DNA of 16,324 bases from Candidatus Taylorbacteria bacterium RIFCSPLOWO2_01_FULL_45_15b (GTDB lineage: Bacteria > Patescibacteriota > Minisyncoccia > Phycocordibacterales > 01-FULL-45-15b): the NCBI GenBank assembly GCA_001822655.1, contig MHRX01000053.1, positions 1 through 16,324 on the forward strand, read 5' to 3'. The notes under the pieces were generated by a model. The model did not search any database. It was not told the DNA's origin and saw only the letters and a program-made list of their open reading frames with translations. The stretch's first letter is position 1; every line of letters begins with the position of its first letter. Positions 7,472 to 13,094 of the stretch are shown here, in pieces. Position numbers and translations under genes: made by a program.

Positions 7472-7480
7472 TGATATCAT
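7472..7480 (+). promoter_or_regulatory. extended -10 promoter of MBL gene
   Basis: TGATATCAT fits TGnTATaaT. Six bases separate it from the GTG start at 7487, predicting a leaderless transcript. Confidence 0.55.
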
Positions 7481-7486
7481 TCCAAT

Positions 7487-8335
7487 GTGTTACACCAAAA
7501 ATTACGTGTCGGGGCTCTCTTGTTTCTTGTTGGGGTAAATGCATTTATTTTTTTCGCGCTTTTGCATGAGAGTAGAGGCGAATTTTTAGTCGCCTTCCTC
7601 GACATTGGGCAGGGGGATGCGATATATCTGCGCTCCCCGTCCGGCCGCGATATGCTGATTGACGGAGGCCCGGACAAAGGTGTTTTGGCCGCGCTCGGCA
7701 CTGTGATGCCATTTTATGATCGGCAAATTGACGTTATTATCACAACGCACCCCGACAAGGATCATATTGCCGGCATTGGCGATGTTATGAGTCGGTATAA
7801 AGTTTCATATTTGCTGGACCCTCTTATCGAGAGCGACTCGCCGTACTATGAGGCGATTAAAAAAAATGCAAACAATAATATTGTCACTGCCATCAAGGCA
7901 CGACGAGGAATGGAGATTGATCTTGGTCGAGGAGTCAGAGTTCATATTTTCTTTCCCGACCGAGATGTTTTTGGTCTTGAGACCAACACTGGCTCGGTAA
8001 TTGCGCGAGTTACCTACGGAGGCACTTCATTTCTTTTGACGGGCGATTCTCCGAGCGCGATTGAAGAATATATAGTTTCACAAAACGGCGATGCTCTCCG
8101 GAGTACTGTCCTTAAGGCTGGACATCACGGGTCTAAAACATCAAGTTCGCCTATCTTTGTATCCACCGTGGCGCCTCAATATGCGGTTATTTCTGCCGGG
8201 CGGGACAATCAGTACGGCCATCCGCACAATGATGTGATAGAGATTTTCAAAGACAACTCGGCGAAAGTATTATCGACGGCGGAGAGAGGAACGATTCGAT
8301 TTTTTTCTGACGGAAGCAATCTTCGTCTGGAATGA
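7487..8335 (+). CDS. ComEC-type metallo-beta-lactamase-fold protein
   Basis: 282 aa. Residues ~8-26 are a hydrophobic anchor (VGALLFLVGVNAFIFFALL); the rest is a metallo-beta-lactamase fold like the C-terminal domain of ComEC. Seen: FLDIGQGDAIYL at 37-48, LIDGG at 57-61, THPDKDH at 87-93 (metal-binding HxxxDH), a TGD motif, and AGHHGSKTSSS with H213 and H214. In ComEC this domain is thought to be a nuclease that degrades the non-transported strand. With comEC 830 bases upstream lacking this part, the two genes plausibly encode a split ComEC. GTG 7487 is chosen from the promoter spacing and the anchor. The 3' end overlaps the convergent HD gene by 66 bases. Confidence 0.9.
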   Translation: MLHQKLRVGALLFLVGVNAFIFFALLHESRGEFLVAFLDIGQGDAIYLRSPSGRDMLIDGGPDKGVLAALGTVMPFYDRQIDVIITTHPDKDHIAGIGDVMSRYKVSYLLDPLIESDSPYYEAIKKNANNNIVTAIKARRGMEIDLGRGVRVHIFFPDRDVFGLETNTGSVIARVTYGGTSFLLTGDSPSAIEEYIVSQNGDALRSTVLKAGHHGSKTSSSPIFVSTVAPQYAVISAGRDNQYGHPHNDVIEIFKDNSAKVLSTAERGTIRFFSDGSNLRLE

Positions 8336-8923
8336 TTTTCGAGGGAAAAGCGCGTATTCTCTTTTTTTGAGTTCGTGCACTAGGGCATGCCATAGCGCTT
8401 CCGCATCAGGTGAGACAGCAATTTTTTCATTTTTTGCATCTTGAAGCATCCGGAGAGTTACGCCGAATTTTTTCCAGGCGCGCCCTCCGTCAGCTCTAAT
8501 ATTGAGGACTGGAATTATTTTATCAAGCGCGTAAACAAACCGACTCTCTGCGTCATCTCTTTTCTCATAGGCGAGAATCCACGCCGAGAGTTCGGGAAAT
8601 TCTGTAAAATTTTTCTGTATTTTTTTGAGCGCCCGGCGCTCGCGCATTTTTTTTGTCTCGATTCCCTTTTTTGATCCGTAGATATAGGTGTCTCCGGCAT
8701 ATGCTTCGACAAGGTCATGCACCATTGCATAGCGGAGCACCTTGTCAGAATTCATCTTTAAATTATTTGAAGATACGAGATACCACGCAAGGAGTGCAAG
8801 TTGAAAACTGTGTTCCGCATCGTTTTCCAGCTGATTTTTTCCGACCCCTTTCAGAATTTTTCTTTCTACATCTTGGAATAAATGGAGAAACTCAAGAAAC
8901 TTAACGGCCTTCTTCAAGTTCAT
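8270..8923 (-). CDS. HD-domain hydrolase (YfbR-like nucleotidase family)
   Basis: 217-aa cytosolic HD-superfamily protein. Metal-binding residues: H38 (ENDAEHSF), H69-D70 (MVHDLVEAYAGD, also E73) and D134 (YALDKIIP). The pattern EHS / HDLVE / LDK matches the HD_3 group that includes the 5'-deoxynucleotidase YfbR, so removal of phosphate from deoxynucleotides is a reasonable guess, not proven. The C-terminal ~25 residues are very basic (SVRKKSNRSSLRRR) and are encoded in the 66-base overlap with the metallo-beta-lactamase gene, so that tail may be a late extension. TATATT lies 6 bases before ATG 8923. Confidence 0.85.
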   Translation of the reverse strand: MNLKKAVKFLEFLHLFQDVERKILKGVGKNQLENDAEHSFQLALLAWYLVSSNNLKMNSDKVLRYAMVHDLVEAYAGDTYIYGSKKGIETKKMRERRALKKIQKNFTEFPELSAWILAYEKRDDAESRFVYALDKIIPVLNIRADGGRAWKKFGVTLRMLQDAKNEKIAVSPDAEALWHALVHELKKREYALFPRKSFQTKIASVRKKSNRSSLRRR

Positions 8924-8929
8924 ACAGGC

Positions 8930-8938
8930 AATATAACA
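8930..8938 (-). promoter_or_regulatory. extended -10 promoter of HD gene
   Basis: On the minus strand TGTTATATT, an extended -10, ends at 8930. Six bases follow before ATG 8923, again predicting a leaderless mRNA. Confidence 0.6.
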
Positions 8939-8988
8939 TGAGGTTATATAACGAAAAAACGGCCTTTGCTGTCTTATTTTTCTTCTTA

Positions 8989-9012
8989 TACTAAATACAA
9001 AATACTATATAC
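8989..9012 (+). repeat. 24-bp AT-rich repeat, copy 1
   Basis: Begins TACTAAATAC and ends ACTATATAC. Identical to 9811-9834 except at position 11 (A here, C there). It lies in the gap between the HD gene and rpmB, which otherwise shows only a small GTTATATAAC palindrome. Confidence 0.75.
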
Positions 9013-9023
9013 CAAATACTATT

Positions 9024-9266
9024 CTAAATAATCCCCGCTTTTTTCAACGTTGCAAAAGCGCCGTTCTTCGCGATCGTCTTGATTGCTTTAGTAGAAAGCT
9101 CAAGGCGGATAGACTTGTTGAGCTCCGGTATAAAAATGCTCTTCTTCTGAAGATTTGGGTATTTTCGGACATTCCCGGTAGGGTTGAACTGCGTCGCGCG
9201 GGTTCGGTTGGAGTAGCCCCCGCCCATACGAGATCCTCTTTTTGTAACTGGACATACTTTTGCCAT
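9024..9266 (-). CDS. rpmB: 50S ribosomal protein L28
   Basis: 80 aa, part of the large ribosomal subunit. The N-terminus MAKVCPVTKRGSRMGGGYSN and the central PNLQKKSIFIPE followed by a basic, strand-forming C-terminus (RLELSTKAIKTIAKNG) are typical for bacterial L28. The frame is open upstream to 9317 but MAK at 9266 is the family start, and a promoter places the transcript start about four bases before it. It is divergent from the phosphatase gene at 9332. Confidence 0.93.
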   Translation of the reverse strand: MAKVCPVTKRGSRMGGGYSNRTRATQFNPTGNVRKYPNLQKKSIFIPELNKSIRLELSTKAIKTIAKNGAFATLKKAGII

Positions 9267-9276
9267 ATAAGTAGCT

Positions 9277-9305
9277 AGGTTACTAGGGAAGAGAGTTACG
9301 GTCAA
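9277..9305 (-). promoter_or_regulatory. rpmB promoter
   Basis: On the minus strand TTGACC (9305-9300), a 17-bp spacer, and TAACCT (9282-9277). The predicted transcript start near 9270 leaves only about 4 leader bases before ATG 9266. Confidence 0.5.
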
Positions 9306-9316
9306 GTAGGCTCTCA

Positions 9317-9325
9317 TGCTATATT
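9317..9325 (+). promoter_or_regulatory. extended -10 promoter of phosphatase gene
   Basis: TGCTATATT is an extended -10; six bases later comes ATG 9332, so the mRNA is predicted to be leaderless. Confidence 0.6.
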
Positions 9326-9331
9326 TTATTT

Positions 9332-9766
9332 ATGATCCTTTTTGTATGTAGGGCAAACGTAGGAAGAAGTGTGATGGCAGAGGCTCTTTTTAACAAGATG
9401 CACAGCACGGAAAATGCAATTTCTGCAGGAACCAAAGTTCAAGACGAGAATGGTAATTCACTCGAAGGTCAGAAGTTGAAAGACCGTACAATGGCGCGAC
9501 CTGTCATTGATGTGTTGAAAGAAGAAGGAATTGATGTGAGCGAAAATGTTCGTCAAACTCTGACGCTTTCCATGCTTGAAAAAGCTTCTAAAGTTTTAGT
9601 AATGGCGGAGAAAGAAACTTTGCCTGATTTTCTTATCGCATCAAAAAAGACAGAATACTGGGATGTGGAAGACCCGAAAGGGAAGTCTCTTGAATTTCAC
9701 CGACACATAAAAGATGAAATAAAATCTCGGATAAAAAAACTTATCGAAGAGTCGAACCTCTCTTAG
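9332..9766 (+). CDS. low-molecular-weight protein-tyrosine phosphatase family protein
   Basis: 144-aa cytosolic protein of the LMW phosphatase/arsenate reductase superfamily. The P-loop C6-RANVG-R12-S13 is the CX5R(S) motif right at the N-terminus (ILFVCRANVGRS). The general-acid loop is DVEDPKG with D114-P115. Length fits the family. Whether it acts on phosphotyrosine, on another phospho-residue or as an arsenate reductase cannot be decided: the extra redox cysteines of thioredoxin-linked ArsC are not present, which favours phosphatase. It stands alone between divergent rpmB and the M50 protease gene. Confidence 0.88.
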   Translation: MILFVCRANVGRSVMAEALFNKMHSTENAISAGTKVQDENGNSLEGQKLKDRTMARPVIDVLKEEGIDVSENVRQTLTLSMLEKASKVLVMAEKETLPDFLIASKKTEYWDVEDPKGKSLEFHRHIKDEIKSRIKKLIEESNLS

Positions 9767-9810
9767 GTTTGAATTATTAAATTCAGAATTCTATTTTCTT
9801 CAATACTACA

Positions 9811-9834
9811 TACTAAATACCAAATACTATATAC
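9811..9834 (+). repeat. 24-bp AT-rich repeat, copy 2
   Basis: Second copy of the 24-bp repeat at 8989-9012 (23 of 24 identical). Here its right end supplies most of the TATACT -10 box of the M50 protease gene. Confidence 0.75.
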
Positions 9835-9835
9835 T
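9830..9835 (+). promoter_or_regulatory. -10 box of M50 protease gene
   Basis: TATACT followed by six bases and ATG 9842. The spacing matches the leaderless pattern; no TG extension is present. Confidence 0.55.
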
Positions 9836-9841
9836 GATCAA

Positions 9842-10450
9842 ATGGAAATTTCTCCTATTTTTAGCCTCATCATTCTCATCATTTCCGTTATTATCCATGA
9901 GATATCCCATGGCTATATGGCGCTCCATCTCGGCGACACGACTGCAAAATATGCCGGCCGTCTGACATTAAATCCCATAAGTCATATCGACCCTATTGGT
10001 TCGATACTCGTTCCTATTATTACGAGTATCGCAGGTTTCGCTTTCGGATGGGCCAAACCTGTTCCCTATAATCCATATAATTTGAGTGACCAGCGGTGGG
10101 GGGAGGCAAAGGTGGCGGCCGCTGGCCCTTTGTCTAACATTGCGATCGCGCTTTTGTTTGGGCTAATTATTCGCTTCGGTGATGGAATTTTATCGCCAAC
10201 ACTCATTCTTCTTATGAGTGTCGTCGTCTTTATCAATCTTATCTTGGCGATCTTCAACCTTGTCCCTATACCCCCGCTTGATGGCTCCAAAATCCTTTTT
10301 GCATTTTTGCCATATAACATGAGTCGGTTTCGTCAGGCGATGGAAGGATATTCACTCATTCTTTTCTTTGTTTTTATCTTTTTTCTCTGGAAATTCCTCA
10401 CGCCCGTTATCTGGGGGCTTTTCAGTCTGATTACCGGTGTTTCGGCCTAA
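9842..10450 (+). CDS. site-2 protease family (M50) zinc metalloprotease
   Basis: 202-aa polytopic membrane protein. The first membrane helix carries HExxH (H19-E20-IS-H23, IIHEISHGYMA), and the third zinc ligand is D147 in NLVPIPPLDGSKIL. The glycine/alanine-rich AAAGPLSNIAIAL segment is also typical of the compact S2P group without PDZ or CBS domains. Such proteases cut within membrane segments, usually to release regulators or clear signal peptides; the substrate is unknown here. It follows the phosphatase gene with its own promoter. About 90 bases then lead to rpsL. Confidence 0.9.
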   Translation: MEISPIFSLIILIISVIIHEISHGYMALHLGDTTAKYAGRLTLNPISHIDPIGSILVPIITSIAGFAFGWAKPVPYNPYNLSDQRWGEAKVAAAGPLSNIAIALLFGLIIRFGDGILSPTLILLMSVVVFINLILAIFNLVPIPPLDGSKILFAFLPYNMSRFRQAMEGYSLILFFVFIFFLWKFLTPVIWGLFSLITGVSA

Positions 10451-10540
10451 ATCTTCGGCAAAAGGTCATAAAACCTACGAAATATTGCTTTTTCTAGCCC
10501 TCTGTATTACATTATGTTGCATTGTATTTCAATTGGATAA

Positions 10541-10954
10541 ATGCCTACAATCAATCAACTAATCAAAAGGAAGCGAAAGAAACTTCATGCAAAGCCGAAG
10601 GCGGTAGCTCTCATGAAGGGTTTCAATACAATCAAGAACCGACCCCGCTTTTATGTATCTCCTTTCAAACGAGGTGTGTGCGTCAAAGTAACGACAAAGA
10701 CTCCGAAGAAGCCGAACTCCGCTATTCGAAAGATCGCGAGAGTACGCCTTACAAACGGAATGGAAGTTACGGCCTACGTACCCGGTATTGGACACAATCT
10801 TCAGGAACACTCCGTGGTCCTTCTTCGCGGAGGCCGCGTCAAGGATGTTGGTCTTCGCTATACGATCGTGCGAGGAGTACTCGACGCTACTGGAGTAGAC
10901 AAGAGAATGAAAGGTAGAAGCCAGTACGGAGCGAAAAAGCCCAAGAAAAAATAA
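10541..10954 (+). CDS. rpsL: 30S ribosomal protein S12
   Basis: 137 aa. Component of the decoding centre of the small subunit. Seen: MPTINQLIKRKRK at the start, TKTPKKPNSAIRKIARVRL, PGIGHNLQEHSVVLLRGGR and RVKD followed by GLRYTIVRG; relative to the usual RVKDLPGVRYH the loop is one residue shorter. The C-terminal basic tail (GRSQYGAKKPKKK) is normal. It opens a str-type cluster with rpsG next, after an unusually long 160-base gap. A TATTAC/CATTAT region at 10505-10515 could hold the -10 box, with GGAT shortly before ATG. Confidence 0.97.
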   Translation: MPTINQLIKRKRKKLHAKPKAVALMKGFNTIKNRPRFYVSPFKRGVCVKVTTKTPKKPNSAIRKIARVRLTNGMEVTAYVPGIGHNLQEHSVVLLRGGRVKDVGLRYTIVRGVLDATGVDKRMKGRSQYGAKKPKKK

Positions 10955-10982
10955 TGAGAGAAGCGAATATATTTTTCTTGGT

Positions 10983-11080
10983 CCCTCCCAATTTTCACGA
11001 ATAAAGATTGTCAAAGTATGAACGTTGCAATAAAAGACAGGAATAATATGTTTAAGAATGTTTCGATAAAATAGGGAGGG
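10983..11080 (+). repeat. long-range inverted repeat in rpsL-rpsG gap
   Basis: CCCTCCCAATTTT at 10983-10995 is complementary to AAAATAGGGAGGG at 11068-11080 with one mismatch. Paired, it would close a ~72-base loop in an rpsL-rpsG transcript and hide the purine-rich GGGAGGGG block ahead of rpsG. It could be an attenuator or regulatory leader; the downstream TATAAT at 11097 would make rpsG partly independent of it. Confidence 0.5.
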
Positions 11081-11096
11081 GCAAAAGATATAGAAC

Positions 11097-11102
11097 TATA
11101 AT
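11097..11102 (+). promoter_or_regulatory. -10 box of rpsG
   Basis: Perfect TATAAT, 12 bases before ATG 11115, giving a predicted leader of about six bases. No clear -35 element is seen at the right distance. Confidence 0.5.
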
Positions 11103-11114
11103 CATCTAAAAATC

Positions 11115-11585
11115 ATGAGACGAAAAATAAAAAGAAAAAATTTTGTACTTCCTGACGGAGTCTATGAATCGGAAAAAGTTGCGAAGCTTATAAACTACGC
11201 GATGTTTTCGGGCAAGAAGAATGCCTCCCGAAAAGTTGTGTATGATGCGTTTGACGCAATTAAGGAAAAGGCGAAAGTCGCAAATCCTCTTGAAATTTTT
11301 GATACTGCGTTAAAAAATACGGGTCCTCTTATGGAAGTGAAATCTCGCCGAGTTGGAGGCGCAAACTACCAGGTGCCTATTGAAGTAAAGCCCGATCGCC
11401 GCAACGCTCTCTCTATGAAATGGCTTATTGAGGCAGCTCGAAGCAAGAAAGGAAGTTCGATGCACTTAAAACTCGCTGACGAAATAATCGCGGCATCCAA
11501 AAACGAAGGAGAGGCCGTACGAAAGCGGGAAAATACTCACAAGATGGCCGAAGCAAACAAGGCCTTCGCCCACTTTGCCTGGTAA
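11115..11585 (+). CDS. rpsG: 30S ribosomal protein S7
   Basis: 156 aa, normal length. It nucleates assembly of the 30S head by binding 16S rRNA. Family motifs are visible: basic N-terminus MRRKIKRKN, INYAMFSGKKNASRKVVYDAF, PLMEVKSRRVGGANYQVPIEV, RRNALSMKWLIEAAR, and RENTHKMAEANKAFAHFAW at the end. It is the second gene of the str-type cluster, but fusA is 1.5 kb further on rather than adjacent. Confidence 0.97.
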   Translation: MRRKIKRKNFVLPDGVYESEKVAKLINYAMFSGKKNASRKVVYDAFDAIKEKAKVANPLEIFDTALKNTGPLMEVKSRRVGGANYQVPIEVKPDRRNALSMKWLIEAARSKKGSSMHLKLADEIIAASKNEGEAVRKRENTHKMAEANKAFAHFAW

Positions 11586-11589
11586 TTCT

Positions 11590-11705
11590 ACGCATGATTT
11601 TAGCGAATTTCTTCGTTGCTTAAGAATTTCGCTTTCTCGCAGTACCAACGTACAGCTTGGTCGCCAAATTCTTTCGCGCCTCGAACTTCATCTAAAATCA
11701 TGCGT
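11590..11705. repeat. MITE-like element with 14-bp terminal inverted repeats
   Basis: ACGCATGATTTTAG at 11590-11603 is the exact reverse complement of 11692-11705. Inside are an 11-bp imperfect hairpin (GCGAATTTCTT with AAGAATTTCGC) and a smaller ACCAA/TTGGT hairpin. Such a 116-bp unit starting five bases after rpsG could be a miniature element, an RNA structure, or the frame of the small ORF described next. No target-site duplication is obvious. Confidence 0.5.
11600..11701 (-). CDS. possible 33-aa small protein
   Basis: ATG at 11701 opens a 33-codon minus-strand frame ending TAA at 11600, with start and stop codons inside the two arms of the 14-bp inverted repeat. The peptide begins MILDEVRGAKEFGDQAV and ends AKFLSNEEIR; its balanced charged/hydrophobic composition looks more like real protein than random frame. 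A TATAAT box (11724-11719) lies 16 bases upstream. No family is recognised. It may be a real small gene, a decayed fragment, or chance. Confidence 0.3.
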   Translation of the reverse strand: MILDEVRGAKEFGDQAVRWYCEKAKFLSNEEIR

Positions 11706-11710
11706 ATAAT
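11705..11710 (+). promoter_or_regulatory. -10 box of the 64-aa gene
   Basis: TATAAT 12 bases before ATG 11723, the same spacing as for rpsG. Confidence 0.45.
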
Positions 11711-11722
11711 CGACACTATTAT

Positions 11723-11917
11723 ATGAATTATCAAAACCAAAAATCAAATTTTTGCAAAAAAGAATTAAAGACGCTTCTCGATAAATTAATTTCAGGAAAT
11801 TACCATGTTTCTGCGGAAACCGTGTTTCATCATTTGGCGCATACAGGAGTAGACACAGATCTCGATCCAAAACTCAAAGAAACACCAACGCTTGAAGAAT
11901 TTCTTAAATACAAGTAG
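11723..11917 (+). CDS. hypothetical 64-aa protein
   Basis: Not recognised. 64 residues, no membrane segment or signal peptide. The N-terminal part is basic and helical (KKELKTLLDKLISGNYHVS), the middle is AETVFHHLAHTGVDTDLD, and the end is acidic/helical (PTLEEFLKYK). A cytosolic all-helical small protein is likely. A TATAAT box 12 bases upstream and the coding-like composition support it as real. It sits between rpsG and the palindrome-flanked PaaX/Cas2-like unit A, so it may belong to the accessory insert in the str cluster. Confidence 0.6.
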   Translation: MNYQNQKSNFCKKELKTLLDKLISGNYHVSAETVFHHLAHTGVDTDLDPKLKETPTLEEFLKYK

Positions 11918-11953
11918 TAACTCTCGCTATTCGTATGAGATTTTTACGCGATC

Positions 11954-11983
11954 TGCACATTTACGCTATAGCGTAAATGTGCA
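11954..11983. repeat. 30-bp perfect palindrome, upstream of unit A
   Basis: Left arm TGCACATTTACGCTA, right arm its exact reverse complement. The central 26 bp are identical to the centre of the palindrome at 12391-12430, and the next outward pair is swapped from G-C to A-T, so pairing is preserved. It ends 11 bases before the CATAAT box of the PaaX/Cas2-like gene, covering where a -35 element would be, so an operator role is plausible. Confidence 0.9.
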
Positions 11984-11994
11984 AGGTGAGGCAT

Positions 11995-12000
11995 CATAAT
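11995..12000 (+). promoter_or_regulatory. -10 box of unit A gene
   Basis: CATAAT three bases before ATG 12004. The spacing is shorter than the leaderless pattern, so either transcription begins unusually close or the start codon used is the in-frame ATG at 12031. Confidence 0.4.
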
Positions 12001-12003
12001 TGT

Positions 12004-12393
12004 ATGAAGAGAAAGATTTATTACAAAGGAATGCAGGTAAATCTCCTGGGTATTCCTGTTTGGGGGCGGGGAAAGTCGAGGGTAAAAAAAGAAAATAGAA
12101 AGAAGGCATTTTACTACCGAACTTTCCGAGCGTCGGGATCAATAGATCAAAAGAGAGCGCTCATGCTCATGTACGACATTGGTGAAGATATGAAAAAAGA
12201 GAGAGACTGGTTTCGAAGACAGCTGCTCAACTACGGTTTCGAAATGATTCAAAAGAGTGTGTGGGTTGGTTCGGCTCCGTTAGACAAAGACTTTGTGAAG
12301 TACTTGAATGAACTAGGTCTTGGTAAAAAAATAAAATTTTTTAAATTGGCCAAGGCCTATGACAATCAAATAAATTATTTACAAAATTTGTAA
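12004..12393 (+). CDS. Cas2-like/PaaX C-terminal domain protein (unit A)
   Basis: 129 aa. Residues ~50-125 match the C-terminal, Cas2-like ferredoxin-fold domain of PaaX-type regulators: RALMLMYDIG with D58 at the Cas2 catalytic-Asp position, DWFRRQLLNYGFEMIQKSVWVG, and KIKFFKLAKAYDNQI. The N-terminal ~48 residues are very basic (RGKSRVKKENRKKAF) and replace the winged-helix domain found in the related protein at 15406-16005, so this is a short or truncated member. There is no CRISPR array or cas1 nearby, so a spacer-acquisition Cas2 is unlikely. The gene is bracketed by two palindromes: one just upstream of its promoter and one beginning exactly at its TAA stop. Function is unknown; DNA binding at the palindromes or a nuclease role are both possible. 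Confidence 0.8.
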   Translation: MKRKIYYKGMQVNLLGIPVWGRGKSRVKKENRKKAFYYRTFRASGSIDQKRALMLMYDIGEDMKKERDWFRRQLLNYGFEMIQKSVWVGSAPLDKDFVKYLNELGLGKKIKFFKLAKAYDNQINYLQNL

Positions 12394-12430
12394 TTTACAC
12401 ATTTACGCTATAGCGTAAATGTGTAAATTA
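12391..12430. repeat. 40-bp perfect palindrome at 3' end of unit A
   Basis: Left arm TAATTTACACATTTACGCTA and right arm its exact reverse complement, with no mismatch in 20 pairs. The first three bases are the stop codon of the PaaX/Cas2-like gene. It shares the 26-bp core of the palindrome at 11954-11983. No T run follows, so it is not a plain intrinsic terminator; one lies separately at 12479-12503. Confidence 0.95.
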
Positions 12431-12478
12431 GCTCGGGGTATGGTGGGTATGGGCGAGGTGTTTTGTGCGAGCCAGATA

Positions 12479-12503
12479 AAAAATCCCGCAGTGCGGGATT
12501 TTT
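12479..12503. terminator. bidirectional intrinsic terminator
   Basis: AAAAATCCCGC, loop AGT, GCGGGATTTTT: an 11-bp perfect stem with A and T tracts on both sides. It lies between the convergent unit A gene and the gene at 12527-12904, and would end both transcripts. Confidence 0.9.
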
Positions 12504-12526
12504 GTTAAAACTCTTTGGTAAATCGC

Positions 12527-12904
12527 TCAAGAATCGGCAGCACTTTGTCGAAATGTTTTTTTGCAACGTTTTGCCGCTTTTGATATTGCCGTAATCCCGA
12601 AGTTTACTTTGTGCGACTCACGGTGCTTTTCTCGATAAGAAACGTCTGCGATCTGCGCAAGGAGGGCAAGCGCACCGACGAGTATGGCAGGCGGTGTCTC
12701 ACGTTCGATTTTAGAAATGCGTGGTAGTTCTCCCGAGGAGGTACGTGAGGAGGAGAATATTTGGCAAAAAGTTTGTGCTATTTGGACTTCTTCCTCAATA
12801 CTGTCTTTCTGTTTAGGGTGCCTTTCAATCTGGGCCTTTGCGAATTCGTCCCACTTGAAATCTCGCCATAGTTTTTTGTCTTCCGGTATCTCTGGATCAT
12901 TCAA
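12527..12904 (-). CDS. hypothetical protein, likely frameshifted at C-terminus
   Basis: Not recognised. The intact frame gives 125 aa from TTG 12904, preceded by an AAGGTG ribosome site four bases upstream (12914-12909). It has an acidic/basic N-terminus (DKKLWRDFKWDEFAKAQIE), a hydrophobic helix (PPAILVGALALLAQIADV) and a lysine-rich end. The end looks wrong: after a one-base shift somewhere in 12556-12606 another frame continues with VAKKHFDKVLPILERFTKEF and stops at TAA 12507-12505, directly at the terminator. A run of seven A/T at 12556-12562 is an obvious slippage site. The true product is probably ~133 aa, and the copy here is a recent pseudogene, a sequencing indel or programmed slippage. 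It sits in the accessory insert before fusA. Confidence 0.6.
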   Translation of the reverse strand: MNDPEIPEDKKLWRDFKWDEFAKAQIERHPKQKDSIEEEVQIAQTFCQIFSSSRTSSGELPRISKIERETPPAILVGALALLAQIADVSYREKHRESHKVNFGITAISKAAKRCKKTFRQSAADS

Positions 12905-13054
12905 ATAACACCTTTCTTACCCCACCTTATCGTAAGTAGGATTGCGGTCAATTGAGAATTTGAATCTTTCGCCTTTTTTGCTTTTTTTGGGCCATTGCGC
13001 TACTCTATTGTCTACATTTAACAACGGCTCGCGCCTTTTTATTTATTCGCTGCT

Positions 13055-13092
13055 ATTCGTATCATTCGAATACATTCGTATATTTGTATAAT
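13055..13092 (+). promoter_or_regulatory. fusA promoter region with small repeats
   Basis: The 190-base gap before fusA is AT-rich and otherwise featureless. ATTCGTAT occurs at 13055-13062 and 13074-13081, flanking the palindrome ATTCGAAT (13064-13071). TATATT (13079-13084) and TATAAT (13087-13092) are -10 candidates. TATAAT is only two bases from ATG 13095, so the upstream box fits a usable transcript start better. Confidence 0.45.
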
Positions 13093-13094
13093 AC

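Noticed and set aside
7254..7474. tmRNA or other housekeeping RNA in the SOD-MBL gap
   Set aside because: No tRNA-like end, no GTTCGA-type T-loop and no recognisable conserved motif on either strand.
10522..10917. 131-aa plus-strand frame overlapping rpsL
   Set aside because: Shadow frame of S12; composition is un-protein-like and S12 is unambiguous.
10559..11014. 151-aa minus-strand frame over rpsL
   Set aside because: Antisense shadow of a conserved ribosomal gene with no recognisable motifs.
12004..12393. True CRISPR Cas2 with adaptation module
   Set aside because: No cas1, no repeat-spacer array and no other cas gene in the window; the sequence fits the PaaX C-terminal domain better.
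11954..12430. Insertion sequence with transposase and target duplication
   Set aside because: No known transposase motif and no target-site duplication visible outside the palindromes; kept only as an open model.
12684..12908. 74-aa plus-strand frame
   Set aside because: Antisense to the hypothetical gene with an SD site and terminator on the minus strand; no independent support.
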